DNA of 64,000 bases from Pararhodobacter sp. SW119. Its GTDB lineage: Bacteria; Pseudomonadota; Alphaproteobacteria; Rhodobacterales; Rhodobacteraceae. Positions 49,926 to 61,289 of the stretch are shown in pieces (within the stretch, counting starts at the first letter, position 1; each line of letters starts with the position of its first letter). Under the pieces are notes generated by a model. The model saw only the letters and a list, made by a program, of their open reading frames with translations. It searched no databases and was not told where the DNA came from. The stretch lies in assembly GCF_017811755.1 (NCBI RefSeq), contig NZ_JADDJF010000006.1, forward strand, positions 94,210-158,209, written 5' to 3'. The translations under genes were made by a program, and so were the position numbers.

Positions 49926-50219
49926 CTAGCCCTCGTAGCCCTCGACGATGAGCAGGTCGGCGGTGCTGACCGGGTCGCGGATCGCCTTGGCGGCCTGGTA
50001 TTCGGGCGAGTGGAAGCAATCGGTCGCGGCCTGCACGCTGGGGAATTCGATCACCACGGTGCGGGCGCGGCTCGCGCCCTCCATCTGCGTCTGGGGGCCG
50101 CCGCGCACGATGAAGCGGGCGCCGTACTTCTGGAACGGCGCCGCGTTGGCTTCGCGGTAGCGCGCATAGGTGTCGGGGTCGCGGACATCGACATGGACGA
50201 CCCAATAGGCCTTGGGCAT
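49926..50219 (-). CDS. DUF1330 family protein
   Basis: Small dimeric ferredoxin-like alpha-beta protein of 97 residues. [41 protein letters not shown] and [27 protein letters not shown] match DUF1330 over the full length. Function is unknown. GGAGGAAACACC precedes the ATG. It may lie on the his transcript as its first gene. Confidence 0.9.
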   Translation of the reverse strand: MPKAYWVVHVDVRDPDTYARYREANAAPFQKYGARFIVRGGPQTQMEGASRARTVVIEFPSVQAATDCFHSPEYQAAKAIRDPVSTADLLIVEGYEG

Positions 50220-50245
50220 GGTGTTTCCTCCGATCGGGCGAGAGT

Positions 50246-50277
50246 GGCGCGCGCAAGCCCTCCGCAAGCCGCGCGCC
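50246..50277 (-). terminator. Possible hairpin after the two-partner secretion exoprotein gene
   Basis: GGCGCGCG (50246-50253) pairs with CGCGCGCC (50270-50277) two bases after the exoprotein stop codon, with a 16-base loop that includes two further short pairs. No T run follows on the minus strand, so it is a weak candidate. Confidence 0.35.
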
Positions 50278-50278
50278 C

Positions 50279-53200
50279 TCAGATGCCGATGGCGCGCACC
50301 AGTTCGATCTCCACGGTCTCCAACGCCTGGACCACGGTCGCGCCCTGGTCCGAGAAGATGCTGACCAGTTGCGGGTCGTCGGCACGGATCAGCTCGATCG
50401 CGCGGCGCACCTCTCCGGCGGCGTTCTGGACGACGCCGATCGCCTCCTGCACGGCGGCGTTTTCGATTGCGCGGCGCTCGGCATCGGTGGTGACGCCGGC
50501 CATCTGCGCCTCGGCGCGCGTGCGGATGCCGGCAACGCCGGTCTGCGCCTGCCGGATGATCGCCGAGACCTGCGCCAGTTCCGGCGGCAGGTCGAGGGTC
50601 AGCTCGCTCAGCGCGTCGGCATAGGTGCCCAGCGCGTTCGCGATGCATCCCAGCAGTTCGGTCCCCGAGGGGCCTTCCTGCCGGCAGGCCTGCACCGCGG
50701 CTTCCATCTGCTGCGCCAGGTCCTGCATGACGGCCAGCACCTGCTGCGCCTCGGCCACCTCGGCCCCGCCGCTGCCGGCGCCCGATCCCTCGTCCCCGGG
50801 CAGTTCCAGCGTGCTGGTATCAGTCGGGTTCGGTGGCGGCGGGATGGGCGGCGGCGGCGGGGTGATCTCGGTCGGGATGGACCTGACGACCAGTTCCCCC
50901 TCGACGAAGGTTATGTCGTAGTTCTCGAGCCCCACGCCGGACACGCCGTCCATGAAGATCGGATAGGGGCTTCCCTCCACCGGCGCCTCGGCCGCGGCAC
51001 CGTCGCTGAACAGGAACGCATCGGTCACGATATCGTCGTTGCGCAGCCCCACTGCGGTGAAGGCGCTGGTGCCCAGATCGAGTTCCTCGCCGAAGAGCTT
51101 CTCGCGGTCGTTGGCGGTGATGACCAGGGGCGCGGGCGTCACCGTCAGGACACCGTCGACATAGCTGATCGTGTAGTTCGTCAGCCCCGTGCCCGTCGCG
51201 TCCGAGCCGACGAGGGCGTAACCGCCCACCGTCGCGGTGACCGGCGCCCCCGCGCTGGTCAGGGCCACCGTGTCCACCGAGTGGCCCGATCCGTCGAGCA
51301 GGCCTTCCTCGGTGAAAAGCGGGGCTTCGGGATCGAAGGCGTCGCCGTAAATCTTGGACTGGTCCCGCACGGTGATGACCAGCGACGCGGGCGTCACCGT
51401 CAGGACCCCGTCGACATAGCTGATCGTGTAGTTCGAGAGCCCGGTGCCGACCGCGTCCGAGCCGACCAGCGCATAGTCGCCCACCGTGGCCGAGGGCGCG
51501 GCGCCGGCGCTGGTCAGCGTCAGCGTATCGACGCTGTCCTCCAGCCCCTCGATCAGACCCTCCTCGGTGAAGGCGGGCTCGGACGGATCGAACGTGGTGC
51601 CATAGAGCTTTGAGGCGTCGAGCACGGTGATGGTCATCGGCGCGGGCGTCACGGTCAGCGTGCCGTCGACATAGCTGATCGTGTAGTTGGTCAGCCCCGT
51701 GCCCACCGCGTCCGACCCGACCAGCGCGTAATCGCCCACCGACGCCGAGGGCGCGGCGCCGACGCTGGTCACGGAGATGGCGTCGACGCTGTCCTCCAGT
51801 CCTTCGATCAGACCCTCCTCGGTGAAGGCAGGCTCGGACGGGTCGAACGTGGTGCCGTAAAGCTTGGAGGCGTCGAGCACGGTGATGGTCAGCGGCGCCG
51901 GCGTCACCGTCAGCGTGCCGTCGACATAGCTGATCGTGTAGTTCGAGAGGCCCGTGCCGACCGCGTCCGACCCGACAAGCGCGTAGTCGCCCACCGGGGC
52001 CGAGGGCGCGGCACCGGCGCTGGTGAGCGAGATCGCGTCGACGGAATCGCCGAAGAACGGCACCAACCCGTCAAGTTCGAAGGTTGGCGGCACCGGTTCA
52101 AGCGCGCCGCCGTAGGCCTTGGACTGTTCGAGTACCGTGATCGTCAACGGGGCCGGCAGGACCGAGAAGATGGCCGGCGTGACCACGGTCCGGTAGTCGT
52201 ATTCGACCTCGGTCGCAATCTCGCGGCTGAAGACGAACGCCTCGATGGGATAGTCGCCCACCGCATCGGGCGGGATGGGGAAGGAGGATATCGGAAAGGT
52301 CCAGCCCCCCGGATCGTCCAGTTCGGGGCCGAAGACATAGGTGCCGCCGCCGCCATAGGTCGTGCCGGGGAAGGCATAGGTGAGCGAGCCGTAGACGTTG
52401 CTCGAATCCTCGGCATCGCGCCAGGCCACCCGGTCGATCGCGTAGAGCTGCGCGTAGAAGCCCGGCTCGGGCGGCGCCCAGTTTTCTGTAAAGCTCCAGC
52501 CGACGGCGCCGGCCGATTCGCGGAAGCCGTCGAAATCCTGCAACTCGGCCGTGGTCAGGCCCTGCGCGCCGGGATCGGTGAAGCCGCCGCCATCGGCCTC
52601 GGTCTGGCCGGTGGTCACGGTATCCCAGAAGGATCCGATGACGCCGTCCGAGCCGACATCCGAGCTGCCGACAAGCCCGCCGACGGAGGTGAAGTCGTCG
52701 CCCGGGATGAATTCGGCGTCGGTCGCGACCGACCCGGTGGCCAGCCCCTGCGTGATGGTTCCGAAATGCAGCCCGACAAGGCCGCCCACCTGGGTCCCGC
52801 CGGCGCTTGTCGCCGAGCCGCGCACCGGGCCGGTGGCATAGGCGCGCAGGATGCTGCCGTCGTTGAGGCCGACAAGCCCGCCGACGGATGCATCGGTGTC
52901 GCTGATCGAACGGACGCTTCCGGTGGCCGCGACATCGCGCAGGGCGCCGCCGGGATGGTTCACGCCGACCAGACCGCCGGTCTCGGCCTGGCCGGTGCGG
53001 GCGAAGCTGCCGTCAAGCCGCGCGCCGATGCCGATATCGACATCCGCGCGGCTCCGCTCGATCAAAGAGAAGTTGGCGCCGACCAGCCCGCCGGCCTCGA
53101 ACCGGAGCGAGCGGCTGACGTCGTCGGTCTCGGTATTGCCGATGGTGCCGGCAGCGCGGGACTGGCTGATCACGCCCCGGTTGGTGCCGACAAGGCCGCC

Positions 53201-55459
53201 CAGATCGACGGCGCCGCGATCGTTGGAAAAGCCGCCCCCGATCAGGCCGACCTCGACCGAGGCGCGCTCGACCCGGCCCAAGTTGACCCCGACCAGCCCG
53301 CCGATTGCCGCGCCGTCGCCGGTGACCGTGCCCCCCTCGATGACGACGTTGCGAATCTCGCCGCCTTCGAAGTTCTCGCCCGCCAGGATCCCCGTGGGTT
53401 GAAAGCCGCCGATCACGCTTGGCGCGGAAAGGCGCAGATCCTCGATCGTGCCCGCGTTCGCGATGAAGAGGCCGGTTGCCGTGAAGGACACGCCGACGTT
53501 GATCGAAAGATCGCTGATCTGGAAGCCACGGCCGTCGAAGTTGCCGCCAAAGGCGCCGATGCCTTCGCTGTCGCCGAACCCGATGGGCAGGAAGCCCAGA
53601 CCCACGTTCCAGTCCGCCGTGCCCGAGGCGTCGATGTCGCGGTCTAGCGCGAAGCTGTTGCCCAGATAGCCATCGACGCCCTGCAGGCCGTAGACATCGC
53701 CCAGCAGCCAGGGATCCTCGACGTTGCCGGCACCGCCGAAGGCGCGCAGGAAACTCGCGGTGCCGAAGCTGACAGTGAAACTGGGCGCCCTAAACGCGGG
53801 TATGTCCGGCCCGACCTGACGCCATTCGCCCCAGGCCATCGTGAAGCGGTCGACGTCGATGGCCCCGGCCGGGCTGGTGCTGACCTGGCCGAAACTTTCG
53901 GACAGCTCGCCCGCGCCCAGCCAAAGCTCGCCCGACAGCGCCGTGATCGGCGCGTTGATGTCGATGTCGTTGTGCGACCTGAGCGAGAGTCGGTTCGCGC
54001 TGGTCCAGGTCAGGCTGTCGAGGATCAGGATGTTGCCCGCGTCCTCGCCCGGCCCCGAGGTCGTGACCTCGGCATCGCCCGTGGCCAGATCGGCCTGCAG
54101 GCTGTCGCGCAGGATCACCGAATAGCCTTCAGGCGCGTCTTCGACGGCGGCAACGACGGCGACATCCCGTGGGTCGAGCAGCAGAAGACCCGGCTGTCCC
54201 GCCGGGGCCACGGTCACCGACTGCCCGCCGTAGAACAGGTAGTCGCGCCCCGACACTTCGATGAAGCCGCCATCGCCGCCGGCGGCGCCGCCCTGGGCGC
54301 TGAGGCGGCCGGCAAAGCGGGTCGCCTCGTCCGACCAGAGCACGATGTTGCCGCCGTCGCCCAGGTCCGTCGCATCGGCGCGGATCGTGGTTGCGGCGTC
54401 CACGTCCAGCGTGCGCGCGCGCGGCAAGGCGCCAAGGCCGCGGGCGTCGCCGCCGATGCGGATCTCGCCGCCGCCGCTGGGCGCGCTCGCGTCGATCTCG
54501 GCGCCTGTCAGCGCGATCTCGGCGCCGGTGACGGTGATCGACCCGCCCGTCGGCCGCGCCGGCGGTATCGGCGAGCTTTCGACCAGCGCCGCGGGTGCCC
54601 GCGTCGAGGCGCGCCCGGTGACCGTGACGCGCCCGCCCGCGCCGCCGCCCAGCAAGATCGCGCCCGACCGGCCGGAAACGCTGCGCGCCTCGACCACGCC
54701 GGACAGGTTGATGGCGTTGCGTGCCGCCTCGCGCGCGGTGGCGGCCATCATCTCCACGCGCCCGCCGTCCGCGACGATCTGGCCGGAATTGCCGACCAGC
54801 GCCTCTTCGCCCTCGATCCCGGAGGGCAGCGCCACCTGCAGGAAGCCGTCGCCCGCGAAGTCGAGCGTCGCGCGCGCCCCCGCGCCCAGACCGACGCGGC
54901 CCATCGGCACGCGGATCGTCCCGCTATTCGCCACGCGCCCGCCAAGGAGCGCGGCATACCCGCCGGGCACGATGTCGATGGTGCCGTGATTGCGCACCGC
55001 GCCGGGCGTTCCGGTCCCTTCGAAGCGCAGCTGGCGGGCCAGGAAATCCTCGTCCCGGATATCCAGGGTCGAGGCGACGAAACCGGCGGCGCGCACCTGC
55101 CCGTCAGGGCCGATGGTGATGCCGTTGGGGTTGACCAGATACACCTGCCCGTTGGCGCCCAGATGCCCGTCGATCCGGCTGCCCGTGCTGCCGGTGACGC
55201 GGTTGAGCAGCATCGCGTCGGCGCCGGGCTGGTGGATATCGACCCGCGCGCCGGAACCGATGGAGAAGTCGGTCCAGTTCAAGATGGCGGCGTTCGACCC
55301 CTGGGTGATCGCCATCTGCCCGCTACCGGGGGTGGTGATGTCGACGCTGCCATGCGCGACCGCGCCGCCGCTGGGCAGCACGTCGCTGCCGGCCAGGGCC
55401 GACAGCGGAGACAGGGCCGTTGTCGCCAGAAGCAGGGAACGCAGAAGCGGAACAGGCAT
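50279..55459 (-). CDS. Two-partner secretion exoprotein (filamentous-haemagglutinin family, TpsA) with MBG repeats
   Basis: Secreted adhesin-like protein of 1726 residues. A signal peptide ([23 protein letters not shown]) is followed by the TPS haemagglutination-activity domain (about residues 24-190), with [15 protein letters not shown] as its hallmark. The middle, about 580-975, has GLUG-type repeats (GGLVGVN, GGLVGLN). Residues about 1100-1525 hold five tandem MBG-like repeats. Each of about 84 residues starts with xLTITVL and ends [16 protein letters not shown]. The C-terminal 170 residues are helical and Ala/Gln-rich. It should cross the outer membrane through the TpsB encoded just upstream, 20 bp away. 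Confidence 0.92.
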   Translation of the reverse strand: MPVPLLRSLLLATTALSPLSALAGSDVLPSGGAVAHGSVDITTPGSGQMAITQGSNAAILNWTDFSIGSGARVDIHQPGADAMLLNRVTGSTGSRIDGHLGANGQVYLVNPNGITIGPDGQVRAAGFVASTLDIRDEDFLARQLRFEGTGTPGAVRNHGTIDIVPGGYAALLGGRVANSGTIRVPMGRVGLGAGARATLDFAGDGFLQVALPSGIEGEEALVGNSGQIVADGGRVEMMAATAREAARNAINLSGVVEARSVSGRSGAILLGGGAGGRVTVTGRASTRAPAALVESSPIPPARPTGGSITVTGAEIALTGAEIDASAPSGGGEIRIGGDARGLGALPRARTLDVDAATTIRADATDLGDGGNIVLWSDEATRFAGRLSAQGGAAGGDGGFIEVSGRDYLFYGGQSVTVAPAGQPGLLLLDPRDVAVVAAVEDAPEGYSVILRDSLQADLATGDAEVTTSGPGEDAGNILILDSLTWTSANRLSLRSHNDIDINAPITALSGELWLGAGELSESFGQVSTSPAGAIDVDRFTMAWGEWRQVGPDIPAFRAPSFTVSFGTASFLRAFGGAGNVEDPWLLGDVYGLQGVDGYLGNSFALDRDIDASGTADWNVGLGFLPIGFGDSEGIGAFGGNFDGRGFQISDLSINVGVSFTATGLFIANAGTIEDLRLSAPSVIGGFQPTGILAGENFEGGEIRNVVIEGGTVTGDGAAIGGLVGVNLGRVERASVEVGLIGGGFSNDRGAVDLGGLVGTNRGVISQSRAAGTIGNTETDDVSRSLRFEAGGLVGANFSLIERSRADVDIGIGARLDGSFARTGQAETGGLVGVNHPGGALRDVAATGSVRSISDTDASVGGLVGLNDGSILRAYATGPVRGSATSAGGTQVGGLVGLHFGTITQGLATGSVATDAEFIPGDDFTSVGGLVGSSDVGSDGVIGSFWDTVTTGQTEADGGGFTDPGAQGLTTAELQDFDGFRESAGAVGWSFTENWAPPEPGFYAQLYAIDRVAWRDAEDSSNVYGSLTYAFPGTTYGGGGTYVFGPELDDPGGWTFPISSFPIPPDAVGDYPIEAFVFSREIATEVEYDYRTVVTPAIFSVLPAPLTITVLEQSKAYGGALEPVPPTFELDGLVPFFGDSVDAISLTSAGAAPSAPVGDYALVGSDAVGTGLSNYTISYVDGTLTVTPAPLTITVLDASKLYGTTFDPSEPAFTEEGLIEGLEDSVDAISVTSVGAAPSASVGDYALVGSDAVGTGLTNYTISYVDGTLTVTPAPMTITVLDASKLYGTTFDPSEPAFTEEGLIEGLEDSVDTLTLTSAGAAPSATVGDYALVGSDAVGTGLSNYTISYVDGVLTVTPASLVITVRDQSKIYGDAFDPEAPLFTEEGLLDGSGHSVDTVALTSAGAPVTATVGGYALVGSDATGTGLTNYTISYVDGVLTVTPAPLVITANDREKLFGEELDLGTSAFTAVGLRNDDIVTDAFLFSDGAAAEAPVEGSPYPIFMDGVSGVGLENYDITFVEGELVVRSIPTEITPPPPPIPPPPNPTDTSTLELPGDEGSGAGSGGAEVAEAQQVLAVMQDLAQQMEAAVQACRQEGPSGTELLGCIANALGTYADALSELTLDLPPELAQVSAIIRQAQTGVAGIRTRAEAQMAGVTTDAERRAIENAAVQEAIGVVQNAAGEVRRAIELIRADDPQLVSIFSDQGATVVQALETVEIELVRAIGI
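50885..52155 (-). repeat. Five tandem MBG repeats in the exoprotein gene
   Basis: Five in-frame units of about 252 bp each. Units 2 and 3 (about 51647-51900 and 51395-51647) are almost identical at both DNA and protein level, with [20 protein letters not shown] in each, while units 1, 4 and 5 are progressively more diverged. This pattern indicates recent unequal exchange or duplication and possible length variation between strains. Confidence 0.85.
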
Positions 55460-55479
55460 GACCGGACCCTCCCCGGGCC

Positions 55480-57237
55480 TCAGAAGCGAAAGGTTCCCAC
55501 CAGCGAGACGCGGCTGTCGTCGGGCCCGCCGCCGTGCTGGATGCCGCGCGCCGCCTCCAGGCGGAGCGAGGCGCTGGCGAAGCGCGAATTGAGTTGCGGC
55601 AGGATCTCGACCCCGACGCCGACGCTGGACAGGCGCCGCCGACCCTGTTCAAGCGCGGTCGGCTGATGCAGCCACAGGATTCCGGTCGCGGCGAAGGCAT
55701 AGGGCGTGACCAGCGCGCGCGCGCCTTCGGGCTGGAAGGGCGCGCGCATCTCGCCGCGCACCGCAAGGCCGCTGTCCCCGGTCAGCGACCCGGTGGCAAA
55801 GCCCGACAGATCGGAGGCCGAGGCAAGCCCGATCTGTTCGCTTTTCGGCAGCGGCCGGCCAAAGGCGGTCTGCGCCTTGCCCGACAGGGTGAAGACCAGC
55901 CGCTCGCCCACCGGGCGCACCAGCCGCCCCGAGAAGTCGAGCTTGGCGAAATCCGGGCGCGCGCCGGCCCGCGACAGCGGCAGCGCGGCGGTCCCGCTGC
56001 GCGCCCCGAAGGCGTCGAGCCCGAGCGACGCGGTTCCGTCCAGCAGGTAGCTGCCGCCCTCGGGCGCGATGCGGCTCAGGCTTGCGCCGAAGCGTAGCAC
56101 GCGCAGGCGGTCCTGGTAGAACGGCAGGCGGCTGCCATCCGGCGCGATCGCGTCCTGCTGGTCCTGCTGCAGATCGAGGCTGGCGCGCAGCGTGACGTTG
56201 AACTCGCGCGACCGCACCAGCGGATAGTTGAGCCGGAAGGCAGCGCGTTCGAACTTGCTGGTGGTCTGCACGCCTGCGGCGCGCGGCGTCGTGCGGCTTT
56301 CGGTCAGTTCTACGTTCCAGGTCAGCCCATCGGTGCCGATCGGGGCGATGATGCCGGCGGCCAGCGTGCGCATCCGCGGCGTGCGGCTGAACAGCCCTTC
56401 GGACACCCCCGCCGACCCCGGGTTGCCCGAGATGCGGAAATAAAGCGTCTCGGTCCAGCCGAGCATCCCGTTAAGTTCGAGCCCGGCATCGAGCGAATAG
56501 CCGCCCAGGTCGCTGGCATATCCGGTGTCGAAACCGACAAAGCCGGTCATCGGGCGGAAGTCGCCGCCCAGCACCAGCCGCGTCGCGCCGGGTCCCACGC
56601 CCCGCGCCAGCGCGGAATCCAGCGCCAGTCCATAGGTGTCGCCAGCGATCAGCAGTGCGCGCTCGATCTCGCGCAGGCGCAGGCTGCGCTGCCCCTCGAG
56701 CGGGGTGGTCACCTGTGCGATGCGCCCGCGCACGGGGTCGGGGACCGAGTCGGCCTCGACCGCCTCGACGAAACCGTCGACCACCACGAGGCGCAGGGAA
56801 CCGCCATCGCGCAACTCCTGCGCCGGCAGCACGACGCGGGCCAGAACAAAGCCGGCCTCGGCGTAGGCGGCTTCGAGGTTCTGCGCGGCCTCGAAGATTT
56901 CCGACACGCGGATGGTGCGCCCGGTCAGCCGTTCCTCCAGCGCGCGGTTGGCCGCGGCCATTTCCGAAAAGCCATCCTCCAGCGTGACCGAACGGATCGT
57001 CACGGTCAGGCGGTCGGCCCCTTCCGGGGCGCCCAGGCCGGTGTCGCCCGAAAAGACCACCGCGCCGGTCAGTGGCCGCGCCGCGGGGGCCAGGGTCGGG
57101 GGGGTGATGTCAGCGGCCGTCTGCGCCCGGACCACAACGCTGGGGATCGCCAGCGCAAGGCACAGGGCGGCGGAGGCCAGACCACGCCCGGCGTGCCGTC
57201 GCCACGGGTGGCGCGCGTTACCTGTCGGTTCCAGCAT
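55480..57237 (-). CDS. Two-partner secretion outer-membrane transporter (TpsB / ShlB-FhaC family)
   Basis: Outer-membrane 16-strand barrel protein of 585 residues that exports the partner exoprotein. A signal peptide lies in [28 protein letters not shown] domains follow ([32 protein letters not shown] is the ShlB-type POTRA region), then the barrel beginning near [24 protein letters not shown], ending with the C-terminal Phe of [11 protein letters not shown]. The ATG at 57237 is selected by GGCGAGGGG upstream. It is the first gene of the tpsBA operon. Confidence 0.9.
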   Translation of the reverse strand: MLEPTGNARHPWRRHAGRGLASAALCLALAIPSVVVRAQTAADITPPTLAPAARPLTGAVVFSGDTGLGAPEGADRLTVTIRSVTLEDGFSEMAAANRALEERLTGRTIRVSEIFEAAQNLEAAYAEAGFVLARVVLPAQELRDGGSLRLVVVDGFVEAVEADSVPDPVRGRIAQVTTPLEGQRSLRLREIERALLIAGDTYGLALDSALARGVGPGATRLVLGGDFRPMTGFVGFDTGYASDLGGYSLDAGLELNGMLGWTETLYFRISGNPGSAGVSEGLFSRTPRMRTLAAGIIAPIGTDGLTWNVELTESRTTPRAAGVQTTSKFERAAFRLNYPLVRSREFNVTLRASLDLQQDQQDAIAPDGSRLPFYQDRLRVLRFGASLSRIAPEGGSYLLDGTASLGLDAFGARSGTAALPLSRAGARPDFAKLDFSGRLVRPVGERLVFTLSGKAQTAFGRPLPKSEQIGLASASDLSGFATGSLTGDSGLAVRGEMRAPFQPEGARALVTPYAFAATGILWLHQPTALEQGRRRLSSVGVGVEILPQLNSRFASASLRLEAARGIQHGGGPDDSRVSLVGTFRF

Positions 57238-57320
57238 GCACCCCTCGCCTTTTCGTCTTCGAGACCACGCGCTCGAAGTAGGCCCCACTCACTCATTACC
57301 GAGATTGCTAGCACGCGCGG

Positions 57321-57373
57321 CAACAGCCGTATAGCAACTATTAACACATTCCGAACAACGGAAACGGCTGTTG
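57321..57373 (-). promoter_or_regulatory. Candidate tpsB promoter inside a 53-bp inverted repeat
   Basis: On the minus strand TTGTTC (57358-57353) and TGCTAT (57336-57331) are spaced by 16 bp. Perfect 10-bp inverted arms, CAACAGCCGT (57321-57330) and ACGGCTGTTG (57364-57373), flank both hexamers, and a smaller TTCCG/CGGAA hairpin sits at 57349-57363. The region is also the 3' end of the caspase-like gene, so the structure could act as its terminator. Confidence 0.45.
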
Positions 57374-57405
57374 ATCTTGATGCCACAGCCTGTTGGCGGC
57401 GCCGA

Positions 57406-59418
57406 TCAGTCCGCCACGCTGGCCAGCAGCCCGCCGTTGCGCCAGTTGCGCAGCGCCGTTTCCAGCGCCGGGCCGCTTTCGCCATCGACGGCACCGCCGT
57501 AGTGGCCGCTGGCGCGCAGCTGACCCTGCAGGGCGCGGATCGTCGGCCGGCTCCAGCCGCTGTTGGTCTGCGTCAACTCGACCAGTGTCCGGCCGTCGTC
57601 GGCGGCGACGGCGCGCAGCAGCAGTTCGGCCGCGCGCAACGGGTCGGGGGGCGTCCCGCGCCCCTCGTCCAGAAGCGTCGCGGCGGCCCGGTAGCCATTG
57701 GGTTCGCCCTCGCGCGCCGCGCGCAGGAAAAGGTCGAGCGCGGTCTCGCCCACCTGAGCGACACCGCGGTCCTGGAGCACGCCCAGATTGAACGTGGCGA
57801 TGGCCGATCCGGCGGCCGAGGCCTGCTCGAACAACTCGACCGCGCGGACGACATCGCGGGTGACGCCGCGCCCTTCGAACAGCGCCACCGCCAGGTTGAT
57901 GGCCGCGTCGGGGCTTCCTGCCTCGGCCGCCTGCGAATAGAGGCGCATCGCCGCGTCCAGGTCCCGCGGCACCCCGTCGCCGGCCTCGTGCAGCAGGCCC
58001 AGGCTGACCATCGCGCGCAGATCGCCCGCCGCCGCCGCGCGACGATAGAGCGCGATCGCCTCCTCCGCCGCGCCCGTCGCGGCCTTGGCGCGGGCCAGCA
58101 GCGCGGTCAGGTGCGGCACCTCCGGAAACGCCTCGACCGCGGCCTCGCAGGCGGCGACCGCGGCGCCGGCGTTGCGCTGCAGCACCGAGAATTCGACGCC
58201 CGCGGTATTGGCGGTCGCGTCGCGCGGATGCGTCGCCAGGCGTTCGCACTGGCGCACCGGCGCGTCGTCGCGCGCCGCGGGCAGCGCCTCCAGCAGACGG
58301 CGCGCATCGGCGGCATTGGCCCCTTGCGGAAACAGCTGCAGGTAGCGCTCGACCAGCGGGCGCATCCGGGTCCGCTGCGCCAGCGTCCACAGCCGCTCGG
58401 CCTCGATATCGCCGGTGCCGGGCAGGCGGCGGATCACGCTCTCGCCGACGCTGCCCTCGCCCAGTTGCAGGAAGCTGCGGACATCGGCGATATGCGCGCC
58501 CTGCGGAAAACGCTCCAGGTAGAGGTGCATCAGCACCGGGTCCTGCGCGCGGGACGCGACCTGCCAGAGCATCGTCTCGGGCGAGACGGCCTCGGCGCCG
58601 GGCAGGAACCGGAACTGCCGGGTGAGCGAGGAATTCTCCCACGGGATCTGCCGCCCCCCGGTGGCCGAGAGCACGTCGCGCCGAACGCCGATCATCAGCT
58701 CGGAAATGTCCTGCCCGGGCGTGTGGATGCGGCTCAGCAGCGCCTCGGTGAAAAAGCTGTTCCGGCCCAGCCCGTCATAGGCCACGTTGTCCGGCTGCGT
58801 GGCGAAGGCGAAGAGGAAATCCGCCGCACTGCCGACCCGCGCCAGGCCGTCCTCGGCACCCTCGGCGCCCAGCGGGTTGTCGCGGCAGGCATCGAGGAAG
58901 ATCAGCTTCAGCGCCGGCGTCTTCTCCAACTCCGCCAGCATCTCGTCCAGCGGGATCAGGCCCTCCATCACCTCGGCCTGCCCGTCGATGGCGAAATCCG
59001 TCGGCACGATGAAGTTGCGCGCCCCCACCTGCAGCCCGTGCCCGGCGTAGAACAGCAGCGCGACCTCCGCCCGGTGCGCGGCCTGGAGGAATTCGTCGAA
59101 CTGCGCGCGCAACTCGGCCTGGGTCAGGTTCTCGCCGCGAAAGACGCGGAAGTTCAGGCTTTCCAGCGCCGCCGACACGTCGCGCGAATCGTTCACCGGA
59201 TTTTCCAAGGCCGGCACGGCGGCGTAATCCGCGTTGCCGATGACCAGCGCCACGCGCATCTCGGCCAGCGCCGGACGCAGGGGCAGCGCCAGCAGCAGAA
59301 GAAAGACCAGCAGCAGCGCCAGAAACCGACGCGCCAGCGCGACACGGCGCGGCCTTCCCGGCGCCGAGGGGGCCGGGGGAAGGATTGCCCAGAGGTTGCT
59401 TTGAACCGGGACCGCCAT
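57406..59418 (-). CDS. Caspase-like (peptidase C14) protein with Sel1 repeats
   Basis: Protein of 670 residues. A hydrophobic segment near the N-terminus (RRFLALLLVFLLLLALPLRPALA, about residues 31-52) is a signal peptide or membrane anchor. Then comes a p20-type caspase domain (54-290): VALVIGNADYAAVPALENPVNDSRDV, His127 in YAGHG and Cys178 in LDACRDNP, so the dyad is intact. The C-terminal half has Sel1-like repeats (AEEAIALYRRAAAAGDLRAMVSLGLLHEAGDGV and two more), and ends with a short peptidoglycan-binding-like TIRALQGQLRASGHYGGAVDGESGPALETALRNW. It likely cleaves a protein in the periplasm; the target is unknown. Confidence 0.88.
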   Translation of the reverse strand: MAVPVQSNLWAILPPAPSAPGRPRRVALARRFLALLLVFLLLLALPLRPALAEMRVALVIGNADYAAVPALENPVNDSRDVSAALESLNFRVFRGENLTQAELRAQFDEFLQAAHRAEVALLFYAGHGLQVGARNFIVPTDFAIDGQAEVMEGLIPLDEMLAELEKTPALKLIFLDACRDNPLGAEGAEDGLARVGSAADFLFAFATQPDNVAYDGLGRNSFFTEALLSRIHTPGQDISELMIGVRRDVLSATGGRQIPWENSSLTRQFRFLPGAEAVSPETMLWQVASRAQDPVLMHLYLERFPQGAHIADVRSFLQLGEGSVGESVIRRLPGTGDIEAERLWTLAQRTRMRPLVERYLQLFPQGANAADARRLLEALPAARDDAPVRQCERLATHPRDATANTAGVEFSVLQRNAGAAVAACEAAVEAFPEVPHLTALLARAKAATGAAEEAIALYRRAAAAGDLRAMVSLGLLHEAGDGVPRDLDAAMRLYSQAAEAGSPDAAINLAVALFEGRGVTRDVVRAVELFEQASAAGSAIATFNLGVLQDRGVAQVGETALDLFLRAAREGEPNGYRAAATLLDEGRGTPPDPLRAAELLLRAVAADDGRTLVELTQTNSGWSRPTIRALQGQLRASGHYGGAVDGESGPALETALRNWRNGGLLASVAD

Positions 59419-59606
59419 CGCACACAGTCTGACCGCAAGAGGGGCGATTTGCCAAGTCCCCGCAATCACTTTCCCGTGCCCGCGCCGCTTGCCAGCCCGC
59501 CGCCGATGCCGCTAAGGTCGCGGCGCGGACCCAACCGCGCCGCGGCCAGATCGAAGCGGCCGAAGCGCCTGCGATTCATCTGCAGTTTCATCCGGGGGCA
59601 AAGACG

Positions 59607-61271
59607 ATGAGCGACTGGAGCGGGGGGTACGTCAGCGACGTCGAATACGTGCCCGGCTATTACGGCGAACAGGCCCCGGCGGCGATGGACCTGGCCTGCA
59701 TCATGTCCGGGGTCGAACCCGCCCGCCGCCCCGGCACCAACGCCCCCTTCACCTATTGCGACATCGGCTGCGGCCTGGCCAGCACGATCAGCGCGCTGGC
59801 CGCCGCCAATCCCGTCGCGCAGTTCTGGGGCATCGACCTCATGCCCGCGCACATCGCCCGGGCCGAGGCCTTCCGCACCGCCGCCGGCATCGACAACCTG
59901 ACCCTGGTCGAAGCCGACGTGGTGGCGCTGGCGCATGCCCCCGGCGCCGATCTGCCCCGCTTCGACTACATCGCGCTCCACGGGCTTTTCAGCTGGGTCT
60001 CGGCCGAGGTGCGCAGCGGCGTCATCGCCTTCATCGACCGTTTCCTGAAACCCGGCGGACTGGTCTATCTGGGCTACAACACCATGCCCGGCTGGACCGA
60101 CACCATGCCGATCCAGAAGCTGCTGATCGAATACGCCGCGACCCGACAGGGCCCTAGCGCCGAGCGTATCGTGGACGCCGCCGGTTTCGCCACGCGGATG
60201 CAGGCCGCCGGAGCGCGCGGTCTGGACAGCGGCATCGGTCACAAGCTCTTTCCCGATATCGAACTGCCCGAGCTGCGGACGCGGCACTATCGCTACCTGG
60301 CGCACGAGTTCCTCAATGCCCACTGGCAGCCGCGCTATCACATCGACGTCGTGCGCGAACTTGCCGCGGCCAAGCTCGATTTCGTCGGATCGACGAACCT
60401 GCTGGAGAATTTCGACGGCATCGGCCTGTCCGAGGAGGCGCGCGAGGTCCTCGGCTCCGTCGCGCCGGGGCCGCTGCGCGAAACGCTGACCGACTACTTC
60501 CTGGATCGCCGTTTCCGCCGCGACGTCTTCGTGCGCGGGCGGCGCGAGATCTCGGCCGACACGCGCGAGGCGGCGCTGGGGGACGTGGTGCTGGCGCTGT
60601 CCGGTCCGCGCCCCCCGCCCGACAAGAGCGACTGGCCGATGCTGAGCGCGCGCTTCACGCTCAAGCCCGAGGTCTACGACCCGGTCTTCGACCGGCTGGA
60701 GAAAGGCCCCGCCGCGATCGAGGATCTGTGCGCCCTGGTCGAAGCCGCAGGCGAGTCGGCGACCGGCAACGAACTCGTCGGCATGCTGGTCGGGCTGGAT
60801 CTGGTGCAGCCCGTGCTGCACGACGTGCCGGCGGTGACGATCGAGGCCTGCTGGCGACACAACCGCGTCGTCACCCACGAGGCCTTCCGCTCGGTCCGGC
60901 AGAACAGCTTCACGCTGGCGCTGCCGGTGGGGCACTGCGGCGGGCAGTTCGACCTGTTTCAGACGCTGATCCTGGACGGCCTTTTCGCCGGCGTCCCCGC
61001 CGAGATCGGCCCGCTGAGCGCGCATGTGCTGTCCCGCCTGAAGGTCCCGCCGGAGGCGATGCAGTCTCCGCCGGTCCCCGAAGCCGCGATCGGCAGCGCC
61101 CCCGCCGCGGAGGAGGCCGCGGCGCCCGATACGAAGGAGGGCACCGATGCGACGCCGCCCAAACCGCGTCCGGCGGGCGAGATCGTCCAGAACGCCGCCC
61201 GCATCGTCCTTGACGATCTGCTGCCGATCTGGCGCCAGCTTGGCCTGATCCCGCCCCGCGACACGGACTGA
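59607..61271 (+). CDS. Class I SAM-dependent methyltransferase with methyltransferase regulatory domain
   Basis: Protein of 554 residues. The N-terminal Rossmann methyltransferase domain has the SAM motif YCDIGCGLASTISALAAANP and WGIDLMPAHIARAEAF, with DYIALHGLFSWV later. The following half (about 230-500) matches the regulatory domain (MethyTransf_Reg type) placed after such methyltransferases: GHKLFPDIELPELRTRHYRYLAHEFLNAHW. A C-terminal Pro/Ala-rich spacer ends in a short helix. Similar proteins are often near surface or secreted protein genes, and it is divergent from the caspase/two-partner secretion cluster by 188 bp, so it may modify a surface protein. The substrate is unknown. Confidence 0.8.
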   Translation: MSDWSGGYVSDVEYVPGYYGEQAPAAMDLACIMSGVEPARRPGTNAPFTYCDIGCGLASTISALAAANPVAQFWGIDLMPAHIARAEAFRTAAGIDNLTLVEADVVALAHAPGADLPRFDYIALHGLFSWVSAEVRSGVIAFIDRFLKPGGLVYLGYNTMPGWTDTMPIQKLLIEYAATRQGPSAERIVDAAGFATRMQAAGARGLDSGIGHKLFPDIELPELRTRHYRYLAHEFLNAHWQPRYHIDVVRELAAAKLDFVGSTNLLENFDGIGLSEEAREVLGSVAPGPLRETLTDYFLDRRFRRDVFVRGRREISADTREAALGDVVLALSGPRPPPDKSDWPMLSARFTLKPEVYDPVFDRLEKGPAAIEDLCALVEAAGESATGNELVGMLVGLDLVQPVLHDVPAVTIEACWRHNRVVTHEAFRSVRQNSFTLALPVGHCGGQFDLFQTLILDGLFAGVPAEIGPLSAHVLSRLKVPPEAMQSPPVPEAAIGSAPAAEEAAAPDTKEGTDATPPKPRPAGEIVQNAARIVLDDLLPIWRQLGLIPPRDTD

Positions 61272-61289
61272 TCGCCGGGGCCCTCGCGC

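Noticed and set aside
50885..52155. Repeats in the exoprotein gene as a CRISPR array or satellite
   Set aside because: Units are about 252 bp, in frame, and encode MBG repeats without spacers.
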